37,253 nucleotides of DNA. Origin: Lachnospiraceae bacterium. Its GTDB lineage: Bacteria; Bacillota; Clostridia; Lachnospirales; Lachnospiraceae. The position numbers and the translations under genes are program-made. Shown piece after piece: positions 7,529 to 15,612 of this stretch; the stretch's first letter is position 1; each line of letters opens with the position of its first letter. The notes beneath the pieces were generated by a model. That model was not told the DNA's origin and ran no database searches. It was given only the letters and a program-made list of their open reading frames with translations. The stretch is from NCBI GenBank assembly GCA_017467845.1, contig JAFUKH010000009.1, positions 1-37,253 on the forward strand. The letters run 5' to 3'.

Positions 7529-9205
7529 ATGAAAAAGAAAACAATTATAATCGGCGGAGTAGCCATAGCAGCATGCCTGACGGCAGGGCTGATATTTGGG
7601 GGCTTTGAAACAGAAGAGACCACCTACCGAGAGGTGGCTGTAGAATATGGAACGCTGGTGGTAGGCATCACGGAAAGCGGTGCTGTGGACATCGGAACGG
7701 TGGATCAGATTTTTGAACTGGATATGAGTGCGCTGCAGAGAGTGACTACGGAAAATGGTTCCTCATCAGGAAGCAGCAACATGGGTAATGCTATGGGTGG
7801 TGGAACGCCCGGTGGTGGAGCTGGTGCAGGAATGGATATGTTCAGCCAGATTTTCAATATGGCGGGCGACAATTCTGCTACCCAGGAAAGCAGTGATTCC
7901 CAGCTGATCATCGGGGAAGTATGTGTGGCAATCGGTCAGCAGGTACAGGAAGGGGATACGCTATATATTCTTGAGGAAAGCGGTGTAAATGAGCTTACTC
8001 AGGAGCTTTCCGGCAATGTGGATTTAGCAAAGACTGATTTAGATGCTCTGATTGCGGATCAGGAGCTTTCTAAGAAAATTGCAGAGTATACATATGAAAT
8101 CAGCACTGAATACGGAGACTATGCAGAAACGGAAAGAAGTCTTACCATACAGCAGCTACAGGATGCAGTTACAGAGAAGCAAGAGCTGCTGACCGCCGCA
8201 AAAGAGACCTTAGCAACCTATCAGGAGAATTTATCCCAGGCCAAAAGCGATTTAGAAAAGGCAGAAGCTGCACTGGAAGCTCTTGAATGGAGTAGAGATA
8301 ATACAAACAAAGACACAGAGCTGTATTTATATACCCAGTATTTTACCGATGCGGAGGAATATCAAAGTGTAGTGGATACATTGTTGCAGAAGGTAGAGCA
8401 GCTGGAGGAGAATATTTCCCGTGCGGAAAGTAATGTGGAAAGCTATGAGCAGGAGATTGCAAGCGCAAAGAGGGAACTGGCTTCCGGGCAGCTGAGTGCG
8501 GAGAATACCTATGAGCTGCGTGTGCTTGCATATGAAAATGCTCAGGAAACCTATGATATTACTCTGGCATACCTGGAGGAGGATTTGCTTGCGCAGCAGG
8601 AAGTATATGAGGAAGCAGAGAGCAAATGGGCGGAATTTTCTTCCCACATCTCCGGAAATGAAGTGCAGGCAAAGTACAACGGTGTTATTACCAGTGTAGG
8701 TCTTGCCCAGGGCGACAGCCTGACTACCGGAGCAACGGTGGTGACGCTGTATGATGCAGAGGATGTGTCCATGACCGTTTCTCTGGAAGAGGAGGATATG
8801 ACAGCTATTCAAGTGGGTGGCATGGCCAATATTACTTTTACTGCATATCCTGAGACTGTATATAAAGCGGAGATTACAGAGATTTCCGATGGAGAAACGG
8901 ATTCCTCCGGAACCACCACCTACGATGTGACGGTTACTTTACAGGGAGATGTATCCGGTCTTTTCCAGGGAATGACCGGTGAGATTACCTTTATCACTAA
9001 GGAAAGTAAGGAAGTACTCCATGTATCTAACCGTGCCATTATCCGTGACGGTAAGAAGTCCTATGTAAAGGTGAAAGATGCTTCCGGCAACGTAAAAAAG
9101 GTAGAGGTTGTGACCGGTTTCTCGGATGGCGTATCTGTAGAAATTATCGATGGATTGCAGGAGGGGGACATCGTATTGGTAGAAAGTAAGGTGAGTGAAT
9201 CATGA
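7529..9205 (+). CDS. HlyD/MacA-like membrane-fusion adaptor, third of three
   Basis: 558 residues with a membrane anchor (about 4-22), the lipoyl/coiled-coil/lipoyl/barrel plan of MacA-type adaptors, and a C-terminal domain (LHVSNRAIIRDGKKSYVKV then VEIIDGLQEGDIVLVES). A Ser/Gly/Met-rich insertion (about residues 77-115, with SNMGNAMGGG and MDMFSQIFNM) splits the N-terminal lipoyl part. I use the ATG at 7529, which follows GGAG by about 10 bases; the in-frame GTG at 7514 lies inside the previous gene. The gene ends in an ATGA overlap with the permease, so production of the two is coupled. Confidence 0.9.
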   Translation: MKKKTIIIGGVAIAACLTAGLIFGGFETEETTYREVAVEYGTLVVGITESGAVDIGTVDQIFELDMSALQRVTTENGSSSGSSNMGNAMGGGTPGGGAGAGMDMFSQIFNMAGDNSATQESSDSQLIIGEVCVAIGQQVQEGDTLYILEESGVNELTQELSGNVDLAKTDLDALIADQELSKKIAEYTYEISTEYGDYAETERSLTIQQLQDAVTEKQELLTAAKETLATYQENLSQAKSDLEKAEAALEALEWSRDNTNKDTELYLYTQYFTDAEEYQSVVDTLLQKVEQLEENISRAESNVESYEQEIASAKRELASGQLSAENTYELRVLAYENAQETYDITLAYLEEDLLAQQEVYEEAESKWAEFSSHISGNEVQAKYNGVITSVGLAQGDSLTTGATVVTLYDAEDVSMTVSLEEEDMTAIQVGGMANITFTAYPETVYKAEITEISDGETDSSGTTTYDVTVTLQGDVSGLFQGMTGEITFITKESKEVLHVSNRAIIRDGKKSYVKVKDASGNVKKVEVVTGFSDGVSVEIIDGLQEGDIVLVESKVSES

Positions 9206-10623
9206 GACTATCCGAAATTTTTAGATTAGTATGGTTAAACCTTTCCCAGAATAAATTTAAGGTAATTCTCACTTCCATCGGTATCGTGGTGGGCTGTGCC
9301 ACTATTATGATGGTAATTGCAATCGGTACAGGCGGTAAGATGGAGGTTGCGGAGCAGTTTAAGAACCTGAATGCAGGTGCCATTGATATCAGCTTCGAGG
9401 GAGGCAATCGTGGCAGCGTAGGCTTTGGTGGCAGAGGAGACAGCTCTGAACGTGGCGGTGGCTTTAGTGCACCGGATATGAGTAATATGCCAAGTATGGA
9501 CTATGGAGGCGGAATGCCGAATATGGATTTGGGCGGAGAGATGCCAAGTATGAGTTTCGGAGGAGAGGGTATGCCTGACTTCGGCGGTATGTTTGGTGAC
9601 TTCGGCGGAGGCGGCAGAGGCGATGGCGGAGATGACCGTATGAATCAGGAAAGCGTTACCCTTACCGATTCTGATAGAGAAGATTTGGAGATTTTTGTGC
9701 CCGGTGTCAGTGATACTACCATATCTTACTCTACCACTACATCAGTAGAAGGAGGAGAGCTGGAATCTGCCTCCTATTATACCATTGCCGGTGTGCAGGA
9801 GAACTATCTGGAAATCAGTAATCTGACATTGGCGGCAGGCAGCTTTTTGTCAGAAGAGAATAATGACGGGAAAGAAAAGGTCTGCATACTGGGACAGTCT
9901 GTGGCAACAGAGATTTTTGGAGATGCCCAGTCTGCCATGGAGGAGGAAATCTATATAGACGGCAGACCGTATACAGTGGCCGGTGTTCTTCAGGAAATGG
10001 GAACCGTTGCTTCCGGAATCAGTCCGGATACCGCTATTTTTATTCCTTATGATACGGGTATTAAATATATCACCGGAACAAGTATTAGTCCTACAATCAC
10101 TGTTATTGCAGAAGACGTCAATAATATTACGGGTGTTATCGAAAATGTGGAACTGGTTCTTGCAGACAGCTATCCCAATACAGAGTTTACCATTTCTGAT
10201 GCGGGCAGCAAGATGGAAGCGGCAAATGCATCCAATGATACCCTGCAGCTGCTCCTTGTGGCCATGGCAGTGATTGTATTTATCGTTGGCGGTATCGGTA
10301 TTATGAACGTGCTTTTCGTATCGGTAAAAGAGCGTACCAACGAAATCGGTATCCTGAAAGCATTGGGATGCTCAAGAAAGGATATCCTGCTGGAGTTCTT
10401 ACTGGAGGCAGCATGCATAAGTCTGGTAGGTGCGGTAATCGGCGTCCTGTTGGCACTGGGAATTACTCCGGTGGTGGAGCTTTTCTCCGTAAGAGTGGAG
10501 CTGTCGGTGATGGGAGCTGTGCTTTCACTGGTATTCGGTGTCATGACAGGTAGTATCTTCGGCTTCTATCCCGCATACAAGGCGTCCCGATTAGTACCGG
10601 TGGTTGCATTAAATGCAGAGTAG
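9202..10623 (+). CDS. MacB-like ABC transporter permease with Met/Gly-rich insert
   Basis: This 473-residue permease of the MacB/FtsX type has a first transmembrane helix (about 20-42), a large extracellular domain, then three helices (about 345-368, 395-420, 432-460). MNVLFVSVKERTNEIGILKA and the closing FGFYPAYKASRLVPVVAL segment are typical of the family. Between the first helix and the periplasmic-type core lies an extra insert (about residues 67-152) of Gly, Met, Asp and Pro with short irregular repeats such as MPSMDYGGG, MPNMDLGGE and MPSMSFGGE. It lacks an ATPase domain; the ATPase is encoded at 11540. MacB-like pumps in Firmicutes export peptides, toxins or envelope lipids; the cargo here is unknown. 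Confidence 0.92.
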   Translation: MRLSEIFRLVWLNLSQNKFKVILTSIGIVVGCATIMMVIAIGTGGKMEVAEQFKNLNAGAIDISFEGGNRGSVGFGGRGDSSERGGGFSAPDMSNMPSMDYGGGMPNMDLGGEMPSMSFGGEGMPDFGGMFGDFGGGGRGDGGDDRMNQESVTLTDSDREDLEIFVPGVSDTTISYSTTTSVEGGELESASYYTIAGVQENYLEISNLTLAAGSFLSEENNDGKEKVCILGQSVATEIFGDAQSAMEEEIYIDGRPYTVAGVLQEMGTVASGISPDTAIFIPYDTGIKYITGTSISPTITVIAEDVNNITGVIENVELVLADSYPNTEFTISDAGSKMEAANASNDTLQLLLVAMAVIVFIVGGIGIMNVLFVSVKERTNEIGILKALGCSRKDILLEFLLEAACISLVGAVIGVLLALGITPVVELFSVRVELSVMGAVLSLVFGVMTGSIFGFYPAYKASRLVPVVALNAE

Positions 10624-10650
10624 TTTGCAGGTGTTTGAAAGGAATATGAA

Positions 10651-11526
10651 ATGGCAAATGTAGATATGGAATTTGATGAAAAGACCATGATTCGGGAGCA
10701 GGAGCGCCTGGAAAAAGAGAAGAAGAGGAAAAAACATAAAAAGATTCGAAGAATCATTTTCCTGGTGGTGCTTTTGGTAATCTGTGTGGTAATCGGTTTT
10801 CTGCTATGGCGAAGCAAAACGGCCGGGCAGGAGGAGGCTACGGTGGAGGTAGTGACCCAGGCCGGACAGGAGATTGTGATTGCAAAGATTTCCCAGATTA
10901 ACGGGAATGAAATCACCTATGTAGTAGGTGAAGAAAGTCAGCAGAATCCGGGGCGTAGCGGTGAAAGACCGGAGCGTGGCGAAGCACCGGAGGGTGGTGA
11001 AATGCCTGACATGGGAAGCGTACCCGAGGGAATGGAAATGCCCGACATGGGAAGTATGCCTGAGGGAATGGAAATGCCCGACATGGGAAGTATACCTGAG
11101 GGAATGGAAATGCCTGATATGGGAAGTATGCCTGAGGGAATGGAAATGCCTGATATGGGAAGTATGCCCGAGGAAATGGAGATGCCCGATATGAGTGATA
11201 TGTCGCAGGGCAGAGGCCAGGGAAGAGGACAAGGCGGAGAACAATCCCGGACCGGTACTCAGGGTCAGAACCGCGGAGAAGGGCAAGGTGGCCGTGGCGA
11301 GAACATGGCAGCCGTCGCTGCAGAGGATGGCATCACCTATGATGGTGTACTCTACAAGATGGGGGAAGAAAGCTTTACCACTTATATTCCGGTGGGAACC
11401 GTGGTGACTACTAAGCTTGGTACTGAGACAACCTTCTCCAGACTGGCAGCAGGTGATTATGTTGCACTGGTGGTAGATGGTCAGGGTGATGAGCAGGTAA
11501 TCATGGCAGTTTATATTATCGGTTAG
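10651..11526 (+). CDS. Membrane-anchored protein with 12-residue Met-rich tandem repeats
   Basis: 291 residues: a charged cytosolic head (EKEKKRKKHKKIRR), one transmembrane helix (about 35-53), and an outside part. The outside part begins QEIVIAKISQINGNEITYVV, then a low-complexity zone (about 95-222), then a C-terminal domain with TTYIPVGTVVTTKLG and LAAGDYVALVVDG. The N- and C-terminal outside segments together look like a DUF5666-type small beta domain split by the repeats (inference). The zone holds five full and one partial copy of EMPDMGSMPEGM, then a Gly/Arg/Gln tail. Its place between permease and ATPase genes argues for a structural or substrate-handling role. Possible metal binding by the methionines is untested. 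Confidence 0.8.
   Translation: MANVDMEFDEKTMIREQERLEKEKKRKKHKKIRRIIFLVVLLVICVVIGFLLWRSKTAGQEEATVEVVTQAGQEIVIAKISQINGNEITYVVGEESQQNPGRSGERPERGEAPEGGEMPDMGSVPEGMEMPDMGSMPEGMEMPDMGSIPEGMEMPDMGSMPEGMEMPDMGSMPEEMEMPDMSDMSQGRGQGRGQGGEQSRTGTQGQNRGEGQGGRGENMAAVAAEDGITYDGVLYKMGEESFTTYIPVGTVVTTKLGTETTFSRLAAGDYVALVVDGQGDEQVIMAVYIIG
10999..11196 (+). repeat. 36-bp tandem coding repeat (five full units plus a partial)
   Basis: Units of 36 bases begin at 10999, 11035, 11071, 11107 and 11143, with a diverging sixth at 11179. Each encodes EMPDMGSxPEGM with x = V, M, I or M. Differences between units are mostly synonymous or conservative (GAC/GAT, CCC/CCT), so the protein repeat seems to be maintained. Confidence 0.9.
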
Positions 11527-11539
11527 GAGGCAATATTTT

Positions 11540-12202
11540 ATGATTCGAATGAAGGATATCAATAAGGGATATATGCTGGGTGAGGAGAAATTGCCTATTT
11601 TAAAGAATATCAATTTCTCTGTAAAGGAAGGAGAGTATGTTGCCATCCTTGGACCCTCCGGCTCCGGAAAAACTACTCTGATGAACATTATCGGTTGTAT
11701 GGATGTGATGGACAGCGGGGAGTATTTTCTGGATGGGATGGCGATTCATTCTACACCGGAAGAGGATTTAACCGAGGTGAGAAATCAGAAAATCGGATTT
11801 ATCTTCCAGAACTACCAGCTGATTCCCACCTATAATGTAATGCAGAATATTACCATGCCCCTGATTATGCGGGGGATGCACCATAAGGAGGCGGAAGAGG
11901 CCTGTATGGAGACCATTAAGCTTTTGGGGCTGGACCATCGTCTGGAGCACAGACCCAGCGAGTTGTCCGGTGGTCAGAAGCAGCGAGTTTCCATTGCCCG
12001 GGCTCTGGTCGGAAAGCCCTCCATCCTTCTTGCGGATGAACCCACGGGAGCCCTTGACCAGAACAGTGGTAAAGATGTACTGAAGCTCTTCCGGGAATTG
12101 AATGAGATGGGCAACACTATCGTAATGATTACCCACGACTTAAATGTAGCCCAATCTGCAAAACGTATTGTACGTATCGTAGACGGCGAACTCTATGAAT
12201 AA
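11540..12202 (+). CDS. MacB/LolD-type ABC transporter ATP-binding protein
   Basis: This 220-residue nucleotide-binding subunit has Walker A GPSGSGKTT (about residues 37-45), the Q-loop FIFQNYQLIPTYNV, the signature LSGGQKQRVSIARAL, Walker B ILLADEPTGALD and the switch histidine in MITHDL. The PTGALD form and the length are typical of the LolD/MacB/YknY group, which energises FtsX-like permeases such as the one at 9202. GGAGG lies upstream of the ATG. It is the last gene of the three-adaptor operon; the palindromic element begins directly after its stop. Confidence 0.96.
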   Translation: MIRMKDINKGYMLGEEKLPILKNINFSVKEGEYVAILGPSGSGKTTLMNIIGCMDVMDSGEYFLDGMAIHSTPEEDLTEVRNQKIGFIFQNYQLIPTYNVMQNITMPLIMRGMHHKEAEEACMETIKLLGLDHRLEHRPSELSGGQKQRVSIARALVGKPSILLADEPTGALDQNSGKDVLKLFRELNEMGNTIVMITHDLNVAQSAKRIVRIVDGELYE

Positions 12203-12425
12203 AAAACGGCTCCTCGGCCACAATGTCATTTAGTTTAGAAATTACTCTGGTCAAAAACGATGTGTTTTATTCTGACACGCTTTCACTCGATGTAAAACGT
12301 AGCAGTACTAAGCTCGAAAATACCTCGCTAAGTACTGACGTTTTTGGGCGGTCTTCATAAAACACATCATTTCCTCCCGGCATAATTTCTAAACTAAATG
12401 ACATTGCTCCTCGGGGGCCGTTTTT
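12203..12425. repeat. ~220-bp palindromic element, copy 2 (inverted relative to copy 1)
   Basis: It has the same plan as 4167-4388: outer arms AAAACGGC/GCCGTTTT, the ATTTAGTTTAGAAAT pair (about 12227-12241 with 12385-12400), a middle GATGTGTTTTAT/ATAAAACACATC pair, and the inner core. The ~50-base core (12294-12345) is the reverse complement of the core of copy 1 (4241-4293), nearly identical. The middle stem differs in sequence from copy 1 but stays paired, so the foldback itself appears to be conserved. The T-rich outer ends allow termination in both directions. Confidence 0.85.
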
Positions 12426-12462
12426 CACAAAATGAACACATTTTTCCCACAGTTTAAACACA
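12424..12462 (+). promoter_or_regulatory. Four phased 11-nt direct repeats upstream of the Gld-type operon
   Basis: CAC recurs at 12426, 12437, 12448 and 12459 (exact 11-base period), with the strong units ATGAACACATT and TTAAACACATT 22 bases apart. TGAACACATTTTTCCCAC is identical to the copy at 4406-4423. A possible -10 (GATAAT, about 12477-12482) lies 15 bases past the last unit, a spacing that suits an activator bound over the -35 region. Confidence 0.62.
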
Positions 12463-12514
12463 TTTCCATGGCAAAATAGATAATCGAAAAAGAATTGATT
12501 TAGGGAGGATCCAT

Positions 12515-13519
12515 ATGATTGAAGTAAGTGGTTTGACGAAAAAATATGGAAATCATAAAGCTGTGGACAATCTTTCCTTCAAGGTAGAAGAGGGACAGAT
12601 TTATGGCTTTTTGGGACCGAACGGAGCAGGTAAGAGTACTACCATGAATATTATTACAGGGTATCTTGCAGCCAGTGAGGGAACCGTACTGATTGACGGG
12701 CATGATGTATTAAAGGAGCCGGAGGAGGCAAAGAAATGTATCGGTTATCTGCCGGAGCTTCCGCCTCTTTACATGGAGATGACCGTCTATGAGTATCTGC
12801 AGTTTGTTGCAGAACTGAAAAAGGTAGAGAAGTCTGCCCGCAAGGAGCAGATTGCAGAAATCATGGAGATGACCGGCATCACGGATATGAAAAATCGTCT
12901 GATTCGCAATCTGTCAAAGGGTTATAAGCAGAGAGTGGGGCTTGCTCAGGCCATTATCGGTTATCCTAAGGTAATCATTTTGGATGAGCCCAGCGTAGGT
13001 CTGGACCCGAAACAGATTATTGAGATGCGTGAGCTGATAAAGAAGCTGGGAGAAAATCATACAGTCATCTTAAGCTCACATATCTTGTCAGAAGTAAGCG
13101 CGGTATGTGACCACATTATGATCATTTCCAAGGGCAAGCTGGTAGCCAGCGAAACCACAGAGAATCTGTCTAAGCTGATGAGTGGTGGAGATGAGCTTTC
13201 CATTACCGTTAAGGGTGATGAAAATGAGGTTAAGGGAGCACTGATTCCTATGGAAGGTGTTTCGGCAGTGGAGATTAGAGCTATTCGCGGGGAGGAAGTG
13301 GACGCTCTTGTAACCGTAGAAAGGGACGCAGATATCCGCGAAGCAGTCTTCTTTAAGCTTGCAGAGAAAAAGATGCCGATTTTATCCATGAGCCTGTCTC
13401 AGAAATCATTGGAGGATATCTTCCTTGAGCTTACCGAAGAACAGTCTGCAGAAGTGGCTCAGGAGGCTGAAACAGAAGTAGTAGTAGAGGAGGAACAGGA
13501 CAATGCCGGCGATTTATAA
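12515..13519 (+). CDS. ABC transporter ATP-binding protein (GldA-like)
   Basis: 334 residues with Walker A GPNGAGKST, signature LSKGYKQRVGLAQAI, Walker B VIILDEPSVGLDP and the switch HIL. It is of the DrrA/GldA/NatA type that serves ABC-2 permeases. After the ATPase core (about residues 1-220) there is an accessory C-terminal domain that ends in an acidic tail (EVVVEEEQDN). AGGGAGG is well placed before the ATG. The 3' end overlaps the permease gene by 17 bases. With the two following genes it makes the common Firmicute set of ATPase, fused GldF/GldG-like permease and DUF4340-like protein. The cargo is not known. Confidence 0.93.
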   Translation: MIEVSGLTKKYGNHKAVDNLSFKVEEGQIYGFLGPNGAGKSTTMNIITGYLAASEGTVLIDGHDVLKEPEEAKKCIGYLPELPPLYMEMTVYEYLQFVAELKKVEKSARKEQIAEIMEMTGITDMKNRLIRNLSKGYKQRVGLAQAIIGYPKVIILDEPSVGLDPKQIIEMRELIKKLGENHTVILSSHILSEVSAVCDHIMIISKGKLVASETTENLSKLMSGGDELSITVKGDENEVKGALIPMEGVSAVEIRAIRGEEVDALVTVERDADIREAVFFKLAEKKMPILSMSLSQKSLEDIFLELTEEQSAEVAQEAETEVVVEEEQDNAGDL

Positions 13520-15605
13520 GAGAGAGTTAAAATCCTATTTTCACTCCTTTATCGGACTTTTGTTTATTGGAGTCAGTTTATTTTTCGTAGGTTTGTATTT
13601 TACCGTATATAACGTAACATATGGTTCCCCATACTTCTCCTACGCAATTTCGTCTGTAATATTTGTATTTTTGATTTCTGTGCCGGTACTGACTATGCGA
13701 ATACTGGCGGAGGAGCGGCACAATAAAACCGACCAGTTGATTTTGACAGCACCGGTTTCCGTAGGAAAGATTGTTCTTGGTAAGTACTTAGCACTTCTTA
13801 CGATCTTCGCGATTCCTACGGTAATTATTTCAGTGTATCCGCTGATTTTAAGCCGCTTTGGTTCTGTACCGTTGACGGAATGCTATCTTGCTATACTGGG
13901 TTACTTCCTGTATGGTGCAGCCTGCCTTGCCATTGGTGTATTGGTTTCTGCAATGACGGAAAGTCAGGTAATTGCAGCAGTTCTTACCTTTGGGGCACTT
14001 TTTCTTGGGTATATGATGTCGTCAATCTGTAGCATCATCTCCTCTACCGGAAATGTGCTTACCGATATTCTCGGTTTATATGATATGTATACGCCCTTTG
14101 CAATGCTCTTAAACGGAACCTTGGATCTGGCGTCCGTAGTATACTTTATTTCCCTGATTGCCATTGCACTTTTCCTGGCAACCCAGGTAATCCAAAAGAG
14201 ACGTTACAGTGTGTCAGTAAAGCACTTTAGTGTGGGCGCTTACAGTACCGTAACTATCGGAATTTTTGTGGCAGCAGTTGTTGTGGTAAATATGATTGTA
14301 GGACAGCTTCCGGCCACCATTACTTCTATTGATGTAACCAGCAATCAGCTCTATTCCATTACGGATCAGACCAAGCAGTTCTTGGATACCTTGGATGAGG
14401 ACATTTCTCTCTATGTGCTGGTAAATGAAGAAGAGCAGGATATGACGCTGGGTCAGACTTTGGAGAGATACGACGATTACAGTGACCATATCACCGTAAC
14501 CTATGTGGACCCGGTTTTGAATCCCAAGTTTGCAAGTCAGTATACCAACAGCTCGGTGTACAGTAACAGTATTATTGTTGTTTCCGAGCAGAGAAGTAAG
14601 GTTGTAAGCTATGCAGATATCTATGAATCCAGCTATGATTATACCACCTATCAGTCCACTACCACCGGATATGACGGGGAAGGTCAGATTACCAGTGCGC
14701 TGGATTATGTGACTAGTGATGATATTCCCAAGGTATATCTGACCCAGGGGCATGGAGAAAGTTCCTTTTCGTACACCTTGAACGGTACCCTGGAAAAAGG
14801 CAATGTGGAGACTGCGGAACTGAATCTTATGGATGTGGAAGCGGTTCCTGAGGATGCGGCATGTGTGGTAATCCATGCTCCACAGAACGATTTTAGCAGT
14901 GATGACAAGGACAAAATTATTTCTTATCTTGATCAGGGCGGAAGTGTTATCTTTGTTGGTGGCGGCACGGAGACTCCTTTAACAAATTGCGAAGAAATTC
15001 TTGCATATATGAATCTGACCATGACCGACGGATTTGTGGTGGAGGATAGTGCAGACCATTATTATCAGGTACCGTTCTATTTGCTTCCGGAGGTAGAATC
15101 TCATTCCTATAGTAACGGAATCTATGGCAACTATTATGTTTTTGCACCATATGCAAATGGTTTGATTGTACCGGAAGATAGTGAGACCATCACCTATGAA
15201 AGCATCTTAACAACCTCCGACTCAGCATATGCGAAGCCATATACCAGCGAGTCCTATGAAAAGGAAGAGGGAGATGCGGAAGGACCATTCTCTATCGGTG
15301 TGCAGGCAGTGAAGACCTTGGAAGAGGGAGAGGCTACCTTAGTGGCATTCTCATGCAGCCAGATATTTACCGATAGCGCCAGTGAGATGGTAGGTGGTTC
15401 TAATCAGCAGTTAATTGTGAATGTTATCAGCAGTTTTGCAGGTCATGAAGTAAACGTATCCATTCCTGTGAAGAGCTTTGAGGTATCTTATCTGACCTTA
15501 AGCCAATCGGATATCGTACTTCTCACTTTTGTGACCACTATTTTACTTCCTGTGGCTTGCCTTGTGATAGGCTTTGTCATCTGGTTTAAGCGCAGAAGAA
15601 AGTAG
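13503..15605 (+). CDS. Fused GldF/GldG-like ABC-2 permease
   Basis: 700 residues in two parts. Residues 1-230 form an ABC-2 permease with about six helices; it starts AIYKRELKSYFHSFIGLLF and has RILAEERHNKTDQLILTAPV, the GldF/NosY-like loop. Residues from about 245 have one more helix and then a large outside region (SIDVTSNQLYSITDQTKQFL, YLTQGHGESSF, LDQGGSVIFVGGG) like GldG, an auxiliary domain related to a GATase-like fold. A final helix (about 675-695) precedes the basic end KRRRK. In Bacteroidota GldF and GldG are separate gliding-motility proteins; in this lineage the fused form has no known link to gliding. GAGGAGG precedes the ATG. Confidence 0.9.
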   Translation: MPAIYKRELKSYFHSFIGLLFIGVSLFFVGLYFTVYNVTYGSPYFSYAISSVIFVFLISVPVLTMRILAEERHNKTDQLILTAPVSVGKIVLGKYLALLTIFAIPTVIISVYPLILSRFGSVPLTECYLAILGYFLYGAACLAIGVLVSAMTESQVIAAVLTFGALFLGYMMSSICSIISSTGNVLTDILGLYDMYTPFAMLLNGTLDLASVVYFISLIAIALFLATQVIQKRRYSVSVKHFSVGAYSTVTIGIFVAAVVVVNMIVGQLPATITSIDVTSNQLYSITDQTKQFLDTLDEDISLYVLVNEEEQDMTLGQTLERYDDYSDHITVTYVDPVLNPKFASQYTNSSVYSNSIIVVSEQRSKVVSYADIYESSYDYTTYQSTTTGYDGEGQITSALDYVTSDDIPKVYLTQGHGESSFSYTLNGTLEKGNVETAELNLMDVEAVPEDAACVVIHAPQNDFSSDDKDKIISYLDQGGSVIFVGGGTETPLTNCEEILAYMNLTMTDGFVVEDSADHYYQVPFYLLPEVESHSYSNGIYGNYYVFAPYANGLIVPEDSETITYESILTTSDSAYAKPYTSESYEKEEGDAEGPFSIGVQAVKTLEEGEATLVAFSCSQIFTDSASEMVGGSNQQLIVNVISSFAGHEVNVSIPVKSFEVSYLTLSQSDIVLLTFVTTILLPVACLVIGFVIWFKRRRK

Positions 15606-15612
15606 GTGGCTC

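Noticed and set aside
8327-8812. 161-codon minus-strand frame
   Set aside because: Shadow of the third adaptor's coiled-coil region.
10999-11196. 36-bp tandem repeats resembling CRISPR repeat length
   Set aside because: Units are contiguous with no spacers and stay in frame inside a protein gene; they encode a 12-residue repeat.
10804-11688. 294-codon minus-strand frame with His-rich repeats
   Set aside because: It is the antisense image of the Met-rich repeat gene and the start of the ATPase gene; no ribosome binding site and no known motif.
14214-14876. 220-codon minus-strand frame
   Set aside because: Antisense to the fused GldF/GldG-like gene, which has clear family motifs in its own frame.
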